From positions 62,001 to 126,000 of the forward strand of contig JAXGRA010000007.1 in assembly GCA_040766135.1 (NCBI GenBank): a DNA stretch of 64,000 bases. Direction: 5' to 3'. Both the position numbers and the translations under genes were made by a program. The notes under the pieces were generated by a model. It was not told the DNA's origin, searched no databases, and saw nothing but the letters and a program-made list of their open reading frames with translations. This DNA comes from JAGVSV01 sp040766135. GTDB lineage: Bacteria; Bacillota; Clostridia; Christensenellales; Aristaeellaceae. Positions 49,464 to 58,889 of the stretch are shown here, piece after piece; position 1 is the first letter of the stretch; each line of letters begins with the position of its first letter.

Positions 49464-50644
49464 AAGAATTGACGCTGAAATACGGCTGCAACCCCAACCA
49501 AGTCCCTGCGCGCATCTTCCTGCGCGAGGGCGGCGACCTGCCGCTGACGGTGCTCAACGGCGCGCCGGGGTACATCAACTTCATGGACGCGCTCAACGCC
49601 ATCCAGCTGGTGATGGAGCTAAAGCGCGCCACCGGTTTGCCCGCCGCTGCGTCCTTCAAGCACGTCAGCCCCGCCGGGGCTGCCGTGGGCACGCCCATGA
49701 GCGATGCGCTCAAAAAAGCGTGCTTTGTGGACGATATCGAAGGGCTGGACGACAGCCCGCTGGCGCTGGCGTATGCACGCGCACGCGGCGCCGACCGGCT
49801 GTGCTCCTTTGGCGATTTTATCGCGCTGAGCGATGTGTGCGATGAAGTAACCGCGCGCATCATCGCCCGCGAGGTGTCCGATGGCATCATCGCGCCGGGC
49901 TACAGTGAGGAAGCGCTGGCGCTGCTTGCCAAAAAGCGCGGCGGCAAGTACGCCGTCATCGCCATCGACCCCAGCTATCAACCCCCGCTGATGGAACGGC
50001 GCGACATCTTTGGCATCACGTTAGAACAGCGGCGCAACGATGCGGTGATCGATGAAAGCAGCCTGCACAACATCGTCACTGCCAACACCACGCTTTCAGA
50101 AGAAGGCAGATTTGGGCTGCTGGTGGCGCTGATTACGCTCAAATATACGCAGAGCAACTCGGTATGCTTTGCGCGTGGCGGGCAGGCCATCGGCGTGGGC
50201 GCCGGGCAGCAATCGCGCGTACACTGCACGCGCCTGGCCGGCGACAAGGCCGACCTATGGCACCTGCGGCAGCATGAAAAGACGCTGGCGCTGCCGTTTA
50301 TCCCGGACATTTCACGCCCGGTGCGCGATAACGCGGTGGACACCTATCTGTCCCCGCGCGCGCAGGAAACCTTTGGTAACGGCGGCTGGCAGGGCATTTT
50401 TACCCGCGAACCAGATTACCTGACATTGGACGAAAAGCAAGCCTATCTGCGCAGCTTAAGCGGCGTGGCGCTGGGCAGCGATGCGTTCTTCCCGTTTGAC
50501 GACAGCATCGTGCGCGCGCACGAAAGCGGCGTCACCTTCGTGGCGCAGCCCGGCGGCTCGGTGCGCGACCAGGAAGTGATCGACCGCTGCAACCAATACG
50601 GCATGCTGATGGCCATGACAGGCCAGCGGCTGTTCCACCATTGA
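49460..50644 (+). CDS. Stand-alone AICAR transformylase (PurH C-terminal-type)
   Basis: 394 residues, ATG overlapping the purO stop (ATGA), after AAGGAGAAAATCA. Formylates AICAR. It has the two cytidine-deaminase-like halves of the PurH transformylase: LKYGCNPNQVPARIF, catalytic Lys-His in ASFKHVSPAGAAVG, VSDGIIAPGYSEEAL, TQSNSVCFARGGQAIGVGAGQQSR (in parts), ALGSDAFFPFDD and QPGGSVRDQEVI. No cyclohydrolase domain is attached, so PurH is split between this gene and purO. This arrangement occurs in some Clostridia. Confidence 0.93.
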   Translation: MKELTLKYGCNPNQVPARIFLREGGDLPLTVLNGAPGYINFMDALNAIQLVMELKRATGLPAAASFKHVSPAGAAVGTPMSDALKKACFVDDIEGLDDSPLALAYARARGADRLCSFGDFIALSDVCDEVTARIIAREVSDGIIAPGYSEEALALLAKKRGGKYAVIAIDPSYQPPLMERRDIFGITLEQRRNDAVIDESSLHNIVTANTTLSEEGRFGLLVALITLKYTQSNSVCFARGGQAIGVGAGQQSRVHCTRLAGDKADLWHLRQHEKTLALPFIPDISRPVRDNAVDTYLSPRAQETFGNGGWQGIFTREPDYLTLDEKQAYLRSLSGVALGSDAFFPFDDSIVRAHESGVTFVAQPGGSVRDQEVIDRCNQYGMLMAMTGQRLFHH

Positions 50645-50657
50645 CGGAGGTGCGCCC

Positions 50658-51929
50658 ATGAATGTGCTGGTGGTAGGCTCCGGCGGACGGGAGCACGCGC
50701 TGGTCAAGGCCATTGCGCGCAGCCCGCTGTGCGACAGGGTATTTGCGCTGCCCGGCAACCCCGGCATGCGCGAGGCCATTTGCCTGCCCGGCGATGTGAT
50801 GGACGCCGGGGCGGTGATCGCCGCCGCACAGGCGCAGGACATCCATTTTGCAGTGATTGGCCCCGATGACCCGCTGGCCATGGGGCTGGTGGACACGCTG
50901 GAGGAGGCGGGCATTGCCTGCTTTGGCCCCACGCGCGCCGCCGCGCAGCTGGAAGCCAGCAAGGTGTTTGCCAAGCGCCTGATGCAGCAGCATAACATCC
51001 CCACCGCATCCTTTCAGGTGTTTGACGTGCTGGCCGAGGCGCTGGCGTTTATCCACCGCAGGCCGTTCCCGCTGGTCATCAAGGCCGACGGCCTGGCACG
51101 CGGCAAGGGCGTCATCATCGCGCATACGCCAAGGGAAGCCGAGGAAGCGCTGCGCGCCATCATGCAGGACAAGGTGTTCGGCGCAAGCGGCAGCCAGGTA
51201 ATCATCGAGGAAGTGCTGACGGGGCCGGAGGTGTCGGTGCTGGCGCTGTGCGATGGCAACACCGTGGTGCCGATGGTATCGGCCATGGATCACAAGCGCG
51301 CGCATGATAACGATGAAGGGCCCAACACCGGCGGCATGGGCGTCATTGCGCCCAACCCGTATTACACGGACGACATTGCGGCGCGCTGCATGCAGGAAAT
51401 CTTCCTGCCCACCGTGCAAGCCATGAAAGACGCCGGGCATCCGTTCCAGGGCTGCCTGTTCTTCGGCCTGATGCTCACGCCGGAGGGGCCCAAGGTGCTG
51501 GAATACAACGCGCGCTTTGGCGACCCGGAGACGCAGGCCGCGCTGGCGCTGCTGGGCAGCGATTTATTAAGCGCTCTGCTGTCGGTGCGTGCGGGCACGC
51601 TCAAGGATACCGATATCAGCTTTATCAATGCCCACGCCTGCTGCGTAGTAATGGCCAGCCAGGGCTATCCCGGCGAGGTAAAAACAGGTTTCCCCATCAC
51701 GGTACATGACAGTGTGCTGCCATATGTGGATTTTGCAGGCGTGAAGGAAAAAGACGGACAATTGATCACCGCAGGCGGCCGGGCGTTAAGCGTGACGCGC
51801 ACCGGCGACACCCTGCAGCAGGCCGTAGAGGCTGCGTACGACACCATTGCACAGGTGCGCTTTGAGGGCGGTTTTATGCGCACGGACATTGGCGCCAAGG
51901 CGCTCGCAGGGGGACAGCATGGTTCATAG
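50658..51929 (+). CDS. purD: Phosphoribosylamine-glycine ligase PurD
   Basis: 423 residues, ATG after GACGGAGGTGCGCCC. ATP-grasp enzyme making GAR. Visible: VLVVGSGGREHALVKAI, FGPTRAAAQLEASKVFAKR, PLVIKADGLARGKGVI, VIIEEVLTGPEVSVLAL, DHKRAHDNDEGPNTGGMGVI and EYNARFGDPETQAAL. Full length. Its end overlaps purL by 11 bases. Confidence 0.96.
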   Translation: MNVLVVGSGGREHALVKAIARSPLCDRVFALPGNPGMREAICLPGDVMDAGAVIAAAQAQDIHFAVIGPDDPLAMGLVDTLEEAGIACFGPTRAAAQLEASKVFAKRLMQQHNIPTASFQVFDVLAEALAFIHRRPFPLVIKADGLARGKGVIIAHTPREAEEALRAIMQDKVFGASGSQVIIEEVLTGPEVSVLALCDGNTVVPMVSAMDHKRAHDNDEGPNTGGMGVIAPNPYYTDDIAARCMQEIFLPTVQAMKDAGHPFQGCLFFGLMLTPEGPKVLEYNARFGDPETQAALALLGSDLLSALLSVRAGTLKDTDISFINAHACCVVMASQGYPGEVKTGFPITVHDSVLPYVDFAGVKEKDGQLITAGGRALSVTRTGDTLQQAVEAAYDTIAQVRFEGGFMRTDIGAKALAGGQHGS

Positions 51930-54900
51930 AGTGTATGTGGAGCGCAGGCCCGGCCTGACGCGCGAAGCGGAGGAGCTGTTTTCAGCGCTCACCCAGCATG
52001 TAGGGGTGCAGGGTTTAATGGCGGTGCGGGTGCTCAACCGCTATGACGTGGAAGGCCTGTCAAGCGAGCAGTTTTTGCACGCAGTAGATACCGTATTTTC
52101 TGAACCGCAGACCGACGTGGTGTTGTTTGATTTAAATATCCCGGAGCAGGATACTGCTTTTGCGGTGTCGGCGCTGCCCGGGCAGTTCGACCAGCGCGCG
52201 GACTCGGCGCAGCAGTGCATCCAGATGCAGACGCAGGGCAAGCGCCCGCTGGTGCGCGCGGCGCGGGTGTATATTTTGTCCGGCGATTTGTCGTCTGCCG
52301 ATGTGGCCAAGGCCAAGGAACACCTGATCAACCCCGTGGAGTCGCACGAGGTGGGTTTTTCACTGCCGCAGACGCTGGCGCTGCACAGCGTCCAGCCCCT
52401 GCCGCCGGATATCATCACCGGTTTTTGCGACATGGACGAAGAGGCCATGCAGCGCATGGTGGCCGAGCGCCAGCTGGCCATGGACGCGCGGGATTTGCAG
52501 GTATGCGCGGACTATTTTAAAAGCGAAGGCCGCGACCCCAGCGAGACCGAATTAAAGGTCATCGACACCTATTGGTCCGACCACTGCCGCCACACCACAT
52601 TTCTAACGGAAATCACCGATGTGACCTGCGATGACCCGGTCATTGCGCAATCCCTGCAACTGTATCAGGAGCTGCGCCGGGAGGTGCGGCGCGACAAGCC
52701 CTTTACGCTGATGGACGTGGGCACCATTGCTGCGCGCGCCCTCAAGCAGCGCGGCGGGCTGACCCGGCTGTATGACAACGGGGAAAACAACGCCTGCACC
52801 ATCCAGGTAACCGCGCAAACGGCGCGTGGGCCGGAGCAATGGCTGCTGTTTTTCAAAAACGAAACGCACAACCACCCCACCGAGATCGAGCCCTTTGGCG
52901 GGGCAGCCACCTGCATCGGCGGCGCTATCCGCGACCCGCTGTCCGGCGGCGGCTATGTGTTTGCCGCCATGCGCGTGACGGGCGGCGGCGACCCCACCAT
53001 GCCCAACGAGGACACGCTGCCCGGCAAGCTGCCGCAGCGCAGCATCGCCGTGGGGGCGGCGCAGGGCTTTGCCAGCTATGGCAACCAGATTGGCGTGACC
53101 ACCGGCCAGGTAAAGGAATACTACCATCCCGGCTATGTCGCCAAGCGCTTAGAAGCTGGCGCGGTGATGGGCGCAGCGCCACTCAATACCGTGGTGCGCA
53201 CACGCCCCGCCCCCGGCGATAAGGTCATTTTGCTGGGTGGGCGCACGGGGCGCGATGGCTGCGGGGGCGCGACAGGCTCCTCATTGGCGCACACCACGGC
53301 CTCGGTAGACGAATGCGCAGCGCAGGTGCAGAAGGGCAATGCGCCCGAGGAGCGCAAGCTGCAGCGGCTGTTCCGCAACCCGGAGGCCGCGCGCAAAATC
53401 AAGCGCTGCAACGACTTTGGCGCAGGCGGCGTATCGGTGGCCATCGGCGAACTGGCACCCGGCATCACCATTGACTTGGACCGGGTGCCCGTCAAATATG
53501 ACGGCCTGACGGCAACCGAACTGGCCATCAGCGAATCGCAGGAGCGCATGGCCGTGGTGGTGGAACCTGATCAAGTCGATGCCTTCATCGCGCTGGCCGC
53601 AGAGGAGAACTTAGAGGCCACCGTGGTAGCCACCATCACGGAATCTCCGCGCCTGCACATGCGCTGGAACGGGCAGACGGTGGTGGACATCGCACGCTCG
53701 TTTTTGGATTCCAACGGCGCGCCGCGGCAAACGGCCATCGCCATCGCCGACCCGCAGGACTGGCAGTACCATCCCACACATGACTTTTGCGAAGAGTTAA
53801 AGGCCCTGGCCGGCTCCCTCAACGGCTGCTCGCAACGCGGATTGATCGAACGGTTTGACGCCACCATCGGCGCGGGCAACGTGCTGATGCCGCTGGGCGG
53901 GCGCTATCAGGCCACGCCCACCTGCGCCATGGCGCACCTGCTGCCCATCATGGGCGGCACCGACAGCTGCGCCTTCATGGCGCACGGCTTCAACCCCGAT
54001 ATTTCCAGCAAAAGCCCCTACCACGGCGCGTATTTGAGTGTGGTGGAATCAGTGGCCAACTTAGTAGCCGCGGGTGCCAACCACCGCGATGCGTATCTGT
54101 CTTTCCAGGAGTTTTTCCCCAAGCCCGGGCAGGATGCGCTGCGCTGGGGCCTGCCGCTGGCCGCGCTGCTGGGCGCGCTGCGCGCGCAGATGGAGCTGGG
54201 CGTGGCCGCCATCGGCGGCAAAGATTCCATGTCCGGCACGTTTGAGCACTTGGACGTGCCGCCCACGCTGATCTCCTTTGCGGTGGCGTCGGGCAAGGGC
54301 GACGAAGCGCGCTCGCCGGAATGGAAGCAGGCCGGGTGCCGCGCGCTGTGGCTGCGCCCGCTGCAAGGGGCGGACGGCCTGCCGCAGGCGCACTCGCTAC
54401 ACAAGGTGTTTGATATGGCCAGAACATTACTGGCTTCAGGCAAGGCAGTAAGTGCCTGTGCCGTGGGGCGCGGCGGCGCGGCCTATGCTGCCGCACGCAT
54501 GGCGCTGGGCAACCGCATAGGCTTTGCCTTTGACGCTGCACTGCCGCTCAACGACCTTTTTGCCTATGACTATGGCGCGCTGGTGCTGGAAATGGCCGAT
54601 AAGGCCAGCCTGCCCGCAGCCGACGGGCTGCACACGCTGCTGTTAGGCCATACGCAGGACAAGCAAATATTGACCTATGGCACACAGCAACTAACGCTGG
54701 ACGCGCTTTTGTACCCCTATACCGACCGGCTGGAAAGCGTTTATCCTGTCCACGCGCCGACCACCGGCACGGCCCCCGCGCTGGATATTTCCACTGCACG
54801 ACCCACCCACGCCCATCGCGGGCAGGTAGCGCGCCCGCGGGTGATTATCCCGGTATTCCCCGGCACCAACTGCGAATGGGACACCGCGCAGGCCTTTGCC

Positions 54901-55629
54901 AGGGCAGGCGCCGACCCGCAGGTGCTGGTGCTGACCAACCGCACGCCGCAGGAGGTAACGCAGTCCTTGGATGCGCTGGCGCAGGCCATCCGCAGCAGCC
55001 AGATATTGATGCTGCCGGGCGGGTTCTCCGGCGGCGATGAGCCCGACGGCTCAGGCAAGTTTATCACGGCCGTGCTGCGTTCCGCGCCCGTCCAAGACGC
55101 CGTACAGGAGCTGTTAAACGTGCGCGACGGCCTGCTGGGCGGCATCTGCAACGGCTTCCAGGCGCTGGTCAAGGTGGGCTTGGTGCCCTATGGCCGCTTC
55201 GTACAGCCCGGGGAGCACAGCCCCACGATGACGCACAACACCATCGGCCGCCATCAATCGCGCCTGGTGCGCGTGCGCGTCAACGCCACGCACTCGCCCT
55301 GGTTCTCGCAGTATCAGGCCGGGCAAACGTACTGGGTACCCATCTCCCACGGCGAGGGCCGCTTCCTGTGCAGCGACAGCGACCTGCAAACCATGGCGCA
55401 GAATCATCAAATCGCCGCCCAATACGCCGACCTTGCGGGCACCCCCTCCATGTCCATGGACGACAATCCCCCCGGTTCCCTGTGGGCCATCGAAGCCATC
55501 ACCAGCCCCGACGGCCGCGTGATGGGCCGCATGGGTCACAGCGAACGCATGCTAAAAGGCCTGTACAAAAACGTACCGCACAGCGGGGATGACCCGCTGT
55601 TCCAGGGCGCGGCGGGGTATTTTAAGTAA
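51919..55629 (+). CDS. purL: Phosphoribosylformylglycinamidine synthase PurL (single-chain)
   Basis: 1,236 residues from ATG 51919, which follows CAGGGGGACAGC and overlaps purD. It fuses the synthetase and glutaminase that are separate PurL/PurQ/PurS in Bacillus. Order: N-terminal PurS-like region (1-150), linker, two synthetase repeats with DTYWSDHCRHTTF, FFKNETHNHPTEIEPFGGAATCIGG (in parts), GGRTGRDGCGGATGSS and AAIGGKDSMSGTFE-like motifs, and a class I amidotransferase from about residue 970 with FPGTNCEWDTAQAF, nucleophile Cys in LGGICNGFQALVK, and His in WVPISHGEGRF. This is the clade found in Clostridia (TIGR01857-like). Confidence 0.95.
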   Translation: MVHRVYVERRPGLTREAEELFSALTQHVGVQGLMAVRVLNRYDVEGLSSEQFLHAVDTVFSEPQTDVVLFDLNIPEQDTAFAVSALPGQFDQRADSAQQCIQMQTQGKRPLVRAARVYILSGDLSSADVAKAKEHLINPVESHEVGFSLPQTLALHSVQPLPPDIITGFCDMDEEAMQRMVAERQLAMDARDLQVCADYFKSEGRDPSETELKVIDTYWSDHCRHTTFLTEITDVTCDDPVIAQSLQLYQELRREVRRDKPFTLMDVGTIAARALKQRGGLTRLYDNGENNACTIQVTAQTARGPEQWLLFFKNETHNHPTEIEPFGGAATCIGGAIRDPLSGGGYVFAAMRVTGGGDPTMPNEDTLPGKLPQRSIAVGAAQGFASYGNQIGVTTGQVKEYYHPGYVAKRLEAGAVMGAAPLNTVVRTRPAPGDKVILLGGRTGRDGCGGATGSSLAHTTASVDECAAQVQKGNAPEERKLQRLFRNPEAARKIKRCNDFGAGGVSVAIGELAPGITIDLDRVPVKYDGLTATELAISESQERMAVVVEPDQVDAFIALAAEENLEATVVATITESPRLHMRWNGQTVVDIARSFLDSNGAPRQTAIAIADPQDWQYHPTHDFCEELKALAGSLNGCSQRGLIERFDATIGAGNVLMPLGGRYQATPTCAMAHLLPIMGGTDSCAFMAHGFNPDISSKSPYHGAYLSVVESVANLVAAGANHRDAYLSFQEFFPKPGQDALRWGLPLAALLGALRAQMELGVAAIGGKDSMSGTFEHLDVPPTLISFAVASGKGDEARSPEWKQAGCRALWLRPLQGADGLPQAHSLHKVFDMARTLLASGKAVSACAVGRGGAAYAAARMALGNRIGFAFDAALPLNDLFAYDYGALVLEMADKASLPAADGLHTLLLGHTQDKQILTYGTQQLTLDALLYPYTDRLESVYPVHAPTTGTAPALDISTARPTHAHRGQVARPRVIIPVFPGTNCEWDTAQAFARAGADPQVLVLTNRTPQEVTQSLDALAQAIRSSQILMLPGGFSGGDEPDGSGKFITAVLRSAPVQDAVQELLNVRDGLLGGICNGFQALVKVGLVPYGRFVQPGEHSPTMTHNTIGRHQSRLVRVRVNATHSPWFSQYQAGQTYWVPISHGEGRFLCSDSDLQTMAQNHQIAAQYADLAGTPSMSMDDNPPGSLWAIEAITSPDGRVMGRMGHSERMLKGLYKNVPHSGDDPLFQGAAGYFK

Positions 55630-55671
55630 GGAACCGATTTGTAGTTTCCGCTATATCTACTTAATAAAAGG

Positions 55672-55699
55672 CTCCCGGGCTATAATCCGGGAGTTTTTT
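55672..55699 (+). terminator. Terminator of the purine operon
   Basis: CTCCCGG (55672-55678), loop GCTATAAT, CCGGGAG (55687-55693), TTTTTT. 42 bp after the purL stop. Confidence 0.88.
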
Positions 55700-55844
55700 C
55701 GTCATGCTGTACACCCATTGCCGCCGGATGTTATCAAGTTGTAACAATTTCCAAATACAATAGACATCTTTGCGCAGGCAGAGTAGGATGGCATTAGCCC
55801 CATGGAAATATCTGGCAACAACCGTAAGATAAAAGGAGGAACCC

Positions 55845-58181
55845 ATGAAACACAGGGCAAACTGTATGCTGGCGCTGGTGATGGCGCTGTGCCTGCTGCC
55901 GCTGGTGCCGCTGGCAGCGGAGGGAATCAAAACAACCAACCTGTTTGGCAGCGCGCTGATGGACAACCTGTACACGCCGGACAGCATCTTCTGCGTGGCG
56001 CGCGCAGGAAATACGCTGTACATCCGCACCGAAATGGCGCTGTACACCTATCAGGAGGGCGATGCGCGCGCAGTACGGCGCATGGACATGCCCAGCATGT
56101 ACGGCATTGATTACTTTATGACCGGCAATGAGGACAAAAATCCTCCGAGCATTACCTATCTGTTGGGCGAGGGCGACACGCTGTATGGGTTGGATATCAA
56201 ACAGCAAACGCTGTACACCGTGGCGCTGGAGGGCGACACGCTGGCGACCAGCAACCCCATCAAGCTAGACATGAGCGCCTTTCAAAGCGGCGAAGACGAG
56301 CGCCCACACATGGAACATCCGGCATGGATTGTGCTGCATGAGGGCACACTATTCATGAAAAAGCAGCATTACGGCGACATAGAGGGCGGCGACCTGTACA
56401 GTATGGACCTGAAAACAGGGCAGACCACCTTGCACAACGTGCGCGACCTGCAGTCCCTGGCCCCGTATAAGGATGGGCAGATGATTGCGCTGCACCTGGA
56501 TATGCAAAACGTCTACGATGAAAATGGCGAAGTGCAGAAGCCTGAGTTCTGGCTGTTCAACCCCAAGGACGACAGCACCACGCCGCTGGGCGTGTATGCA
56601 CCCAACACCGAGGACAGCCCGTATGAGGTAGGCAGCATCTACTATGACGCGCAGGAGGACAGCCTGTACACCTACACCGATACCGACCTGTACCGCTATG
56701 ATGATAGCCTCAAAACCCGGCGGCTGGTGGGGCACCTGCCCATGTTTGGCAACTTCTGGGCAACCAAGATGGGCGGCCTGCTGCCGCTGTGGGATGGACG
56801 GCTGGCTGTAACCTTTGGCAGCAACGTATACCTGCGCGAGCGCACCGAAAAAGGGCTGGAGGGCATCACGGTGCTGACCATGGGGGCCGGCATTGATGCC
56901 ACACATATATTGGTGCGCGCGCTGATGGACAATGATGACATTGTGCTGCGCCATGTGGATGCCAACCAGTATGGCTACATCGGCCCGGAGGAACTGAACC
57001 TGATGTTTTTGACGGGTTCGGTGCCGGTGGACATCATGCCCATGAACGCCTACCAATATGACTTTGGGCAACTGGTGGCCAAGGGGTATCTGGCCGACCT
57101 GAGTGGCAATGAAAAGATCAAAGCGTACATGGACAAAATCGCGCCCAACCTGACAAACACGCTGATGCGGGATGGAAAAATCTATGCCGTCCCGGCGCAG
57201 CTGATGCTGTTCCCCATGGGCGCATATGTGAGTATCTTTGAAAAGCTGAACCTCAACATCCCCGAAACCTTCCCGCAGTTCATCGACCTGGTGGAGCATT
57301 GGGCCGCCGACTTGCAGGAGGAGCACACCGAGTACATGCTCTTTGGCAGCAGCGATGCCCGCCGGGAGATGCTGCGCCTGGCGATGGACTGCTACATGGA
57401 CAGCCGCTTTGGCGCAGGGCAGGATCTGACCTTTGACACGCCGGAGTTCCGGGACGCCATGCAGCGCATCAATGACATCCCCTATGGCGATATGGTGATG
57501 GAGTTTGACTATGACAGCGCGGAGGGTCAATCCCAGGCGGACGACTTCTACAACCGCACGCCGGTTCTGGAAACCGGCATGGGGTATGAGGCCGAATTCA
57601 TGACCGCCATGAACAACCGGGGCGAGCGCCGCTCCATCCCGCTCATCCTGCCGTTTGCCGAAGGGCAAAGGGCCTATGCGCAGTGCGACCTGACCATGCT
57701 GACGGTGATGGCCACCAGCCCGCATCAGGAAGCCGCCGCGCGGCTGATTGCCAGCTATATCGACAAGCTGCCGCTGACCACGCACATTGCACTGGATTTG
57801 AGCATCACTGGAGAAATCCCCAACCCGGACTATGAAAGCGGCCTGGTTTTCTGGCAGGAAAATTTGAAAAACATGGAAGCCCGCTATACCGAAGCCCAGG
57901 GTGCCGCCAAGTCCAACATGGAAAGCGACCTGGAATACACGCGCCAATCGCTTGCAGACTATCAGGAGGACGCGCGCTGCCTGTACCGGCAGGAAGACCT
58001 GGACATACTGCACGGCATGGTGTCCAAGCTGTATGTGATGACCGGCCTGATGAACGCCCAGCGGCATGCCTTCTACAACGCCTCGCTGTTTGATCAATAT
58101 GAAAATGGGCAACTGACGCTGGATCAGTTTATCAAGCAGGCCGATGACGTGCTGCGGCTGGTGAGGTTGGAGTATCAATGA
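55845..58181 (+). CDS. Secreted protein: propeller-like N-terminus fused to an ABC solute-binding domain
   Basis: 778 residues, ATG after AAAGGAGGAACCC. Signal peptide to about residue 25 (LCLLPLVPLAAEG), no lipobox. Residues 50-350 show repeated short strands with Y/W and D/G turns (GNTLYIRTEMALYTYQEGD, GDTLYGLDIKQQTLYTVAL, DSLYTYTDTDLYRYDDSL), suggesting a beta-propeller sensor. Residues about 375-700 resemble a family 1 binding protein (VPVDIMPMNAYQYDFGQLVAKGYLADLSG in parts; GKIYAVPAQL). No permease genes adjoin it. It may sense or bind a glycan at the cell surface; function is inference. Confidence 0.65.
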   Translation: MKHRANCMLALVMALCLLPLVPLAAEGIKTTNLFGSALMDNLYTPDSIFCVARAGNTLYIRTEMALYTYQEGDARAVRRMDMPSMYGIDYFMTGNEDKNPPSITYLLGEGDTLYGLDIKQQTLYTVALEGDTLATSNPIKLDMSAFQSGEDERPHMEHPAWIVLHEGTLFMKKQHYGDIEGGDLYSMDLKTGQTTLHNVRDLQSLAPYKDGQMIALHLDMQNVYDENGEVQKPEFWLFNPKDDSTTPLGVYAPNTEDSPYEVGSIYYDAQEDSLYTYTDTDLYRYDDSLKTRRLVGHLPMFGNFWATKMGGLLPLWDGRLAVTFGSNVYLRERTEKGLEGITVLTMGAGIDATHILVRALMDNDDIVLRHVDANQYGYIGPEELNLMFLTGSVPVDIMPMNAYQYDFGQLVAKGYLADLSGNEKIKAYMDKIAPNLTNTLMRDGKIYAVPAQLMLFPMGAYVSIFEKLNLNIPETFPQFIDLVEHWAADLQEEHTEYMLFGSSDARREMLRLAMDCYMDSRFGAGQDLTFDTPEFRDAMQRINDIPYGDMVMEFDYDSAEGQSQADDFYNRTPVLETGMGYEAEFMTAMNNRGERRSIPLILPFAEGQRAYAQCDLTMLTVMATSPHQEAAARLIASYIDKLPLTTHIALDLSITGEIPNPDYESGLVFWQENLKNMEARYTEAQGAAKSNMESDLEYTRQSLADYQEDARCLYRQEDLDILHGMVSKLYVMTGLMNAQRHAFYNASLFDQYENGQLTLDQFIKQADDVLRLVRLEYQ

Positions 58182-58221
58182 TACGGATGCCATACTGATG
58201 TAAAACAAAAAATATACCCGG

Positions 58222-58249
58222 CAACCCGGCGTGATACAGCGCCGGGTTG
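58222..58249. terminator. Bidirectional terminator
   Basis: CAACCCGGCG (58222-58231), loop TGATACAG, CGCCGGGTTG (58240-58249), with A/T tracts on both sides. It ends both the secreted-protein gene and the convergent ABC operon. Confidence 0.8.
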
Positions 58250-58256
58250 TTCCGTA

Positions 58257-58889
58257 TTATACCTTCTGCAATGTCCCGGCCTCCATGCGGGAGATGGTGT
58301 CGCACAGGGTGTCGATATCCTGTGCGTAGTGGCTGGTCAGCAGGATGGTTTTGCCCTGCGCGCGCAGGTCTTTCAGCAGCGTGTGCATATCGGCAACGCC
58401 CTGCTGATCCAGCCCATTGAAAGGCTCGTCTAAAATGAGCAGCGCGGGATCCTCCATGATGGCCTGCGCGATGCCCAGCCGCTGGCGCATGCCCATGGAA
58501 TACTTGCCCACCGCCTTGTTCTCCGCCCCGGCCAGCCCCACGCGCGCCATGACATTGGCGATGAGCGCTTTGCTGGGCCGGTTGCGGATGCTTAGCAGCA
58601 GCTGCAGGTTGAACGCGCCCGAAAACTGCGGCAAAAAGCCGGGCGCCTCTAAAATCAGCCCCAGGCTGCGCGGATAGGCAATGTCCTGCCCGATGCGCTC
58701 ACCGCCCACGTACACGGTGCCGCTGTCTGGGCGGGTATAGCCCGCGATGCAGCGGAACAGCACCGTCTTGCCCGAACCGTTGCGCCCAATCAATCCATGG
58801 ATGCCCCCGGCGGCGAAGTGCACGTTGATATCCTGCAATACATGCTGCTGGCCATAGGATTTGTTCAAGTTTTCTACACGGATGTCCAT
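58257..58889 (-). CDS. ABC transporter ATP-binding protein (ABC-2 exporter type)
   Basis: 210 residues, ATG 58889 adjoining the previous stop. Walker A GLIGRNGSGKTVLFRCIAG near residue 33, Q-loop-like LILEAPGFLPQFSG, signature YSMGMRQRLGIAQAIM near residue 130, Walker B LLILDEPFNGLDQQG and switch His in ILLTSHYAQDID. The short length and the SMGMRQR signature are typical of the bacitracin/lantibiotic-type export ATPases. Last gene of the sigma-factor operon. Confidence 0.88.
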   Translation of the reverse strand: MDIRVENLNKSYGQQHVLQDINVHFAAGGIHGLIGRNGSGKTVLFRCIAGYTRPDSGTVYVGGERIGQDIAYPRSLGLILEAPGFLPQFSGAFNLQLLLSIRNRPSKALIANVMARVGLAGAENKAVGKYSMGMRQRLGIAQAIMEDPALLILDEPFNGLDQQGVADMHTLLKDLRAQGKTILLTSHYAQDIDTLCDTISRMEAGTLQKV

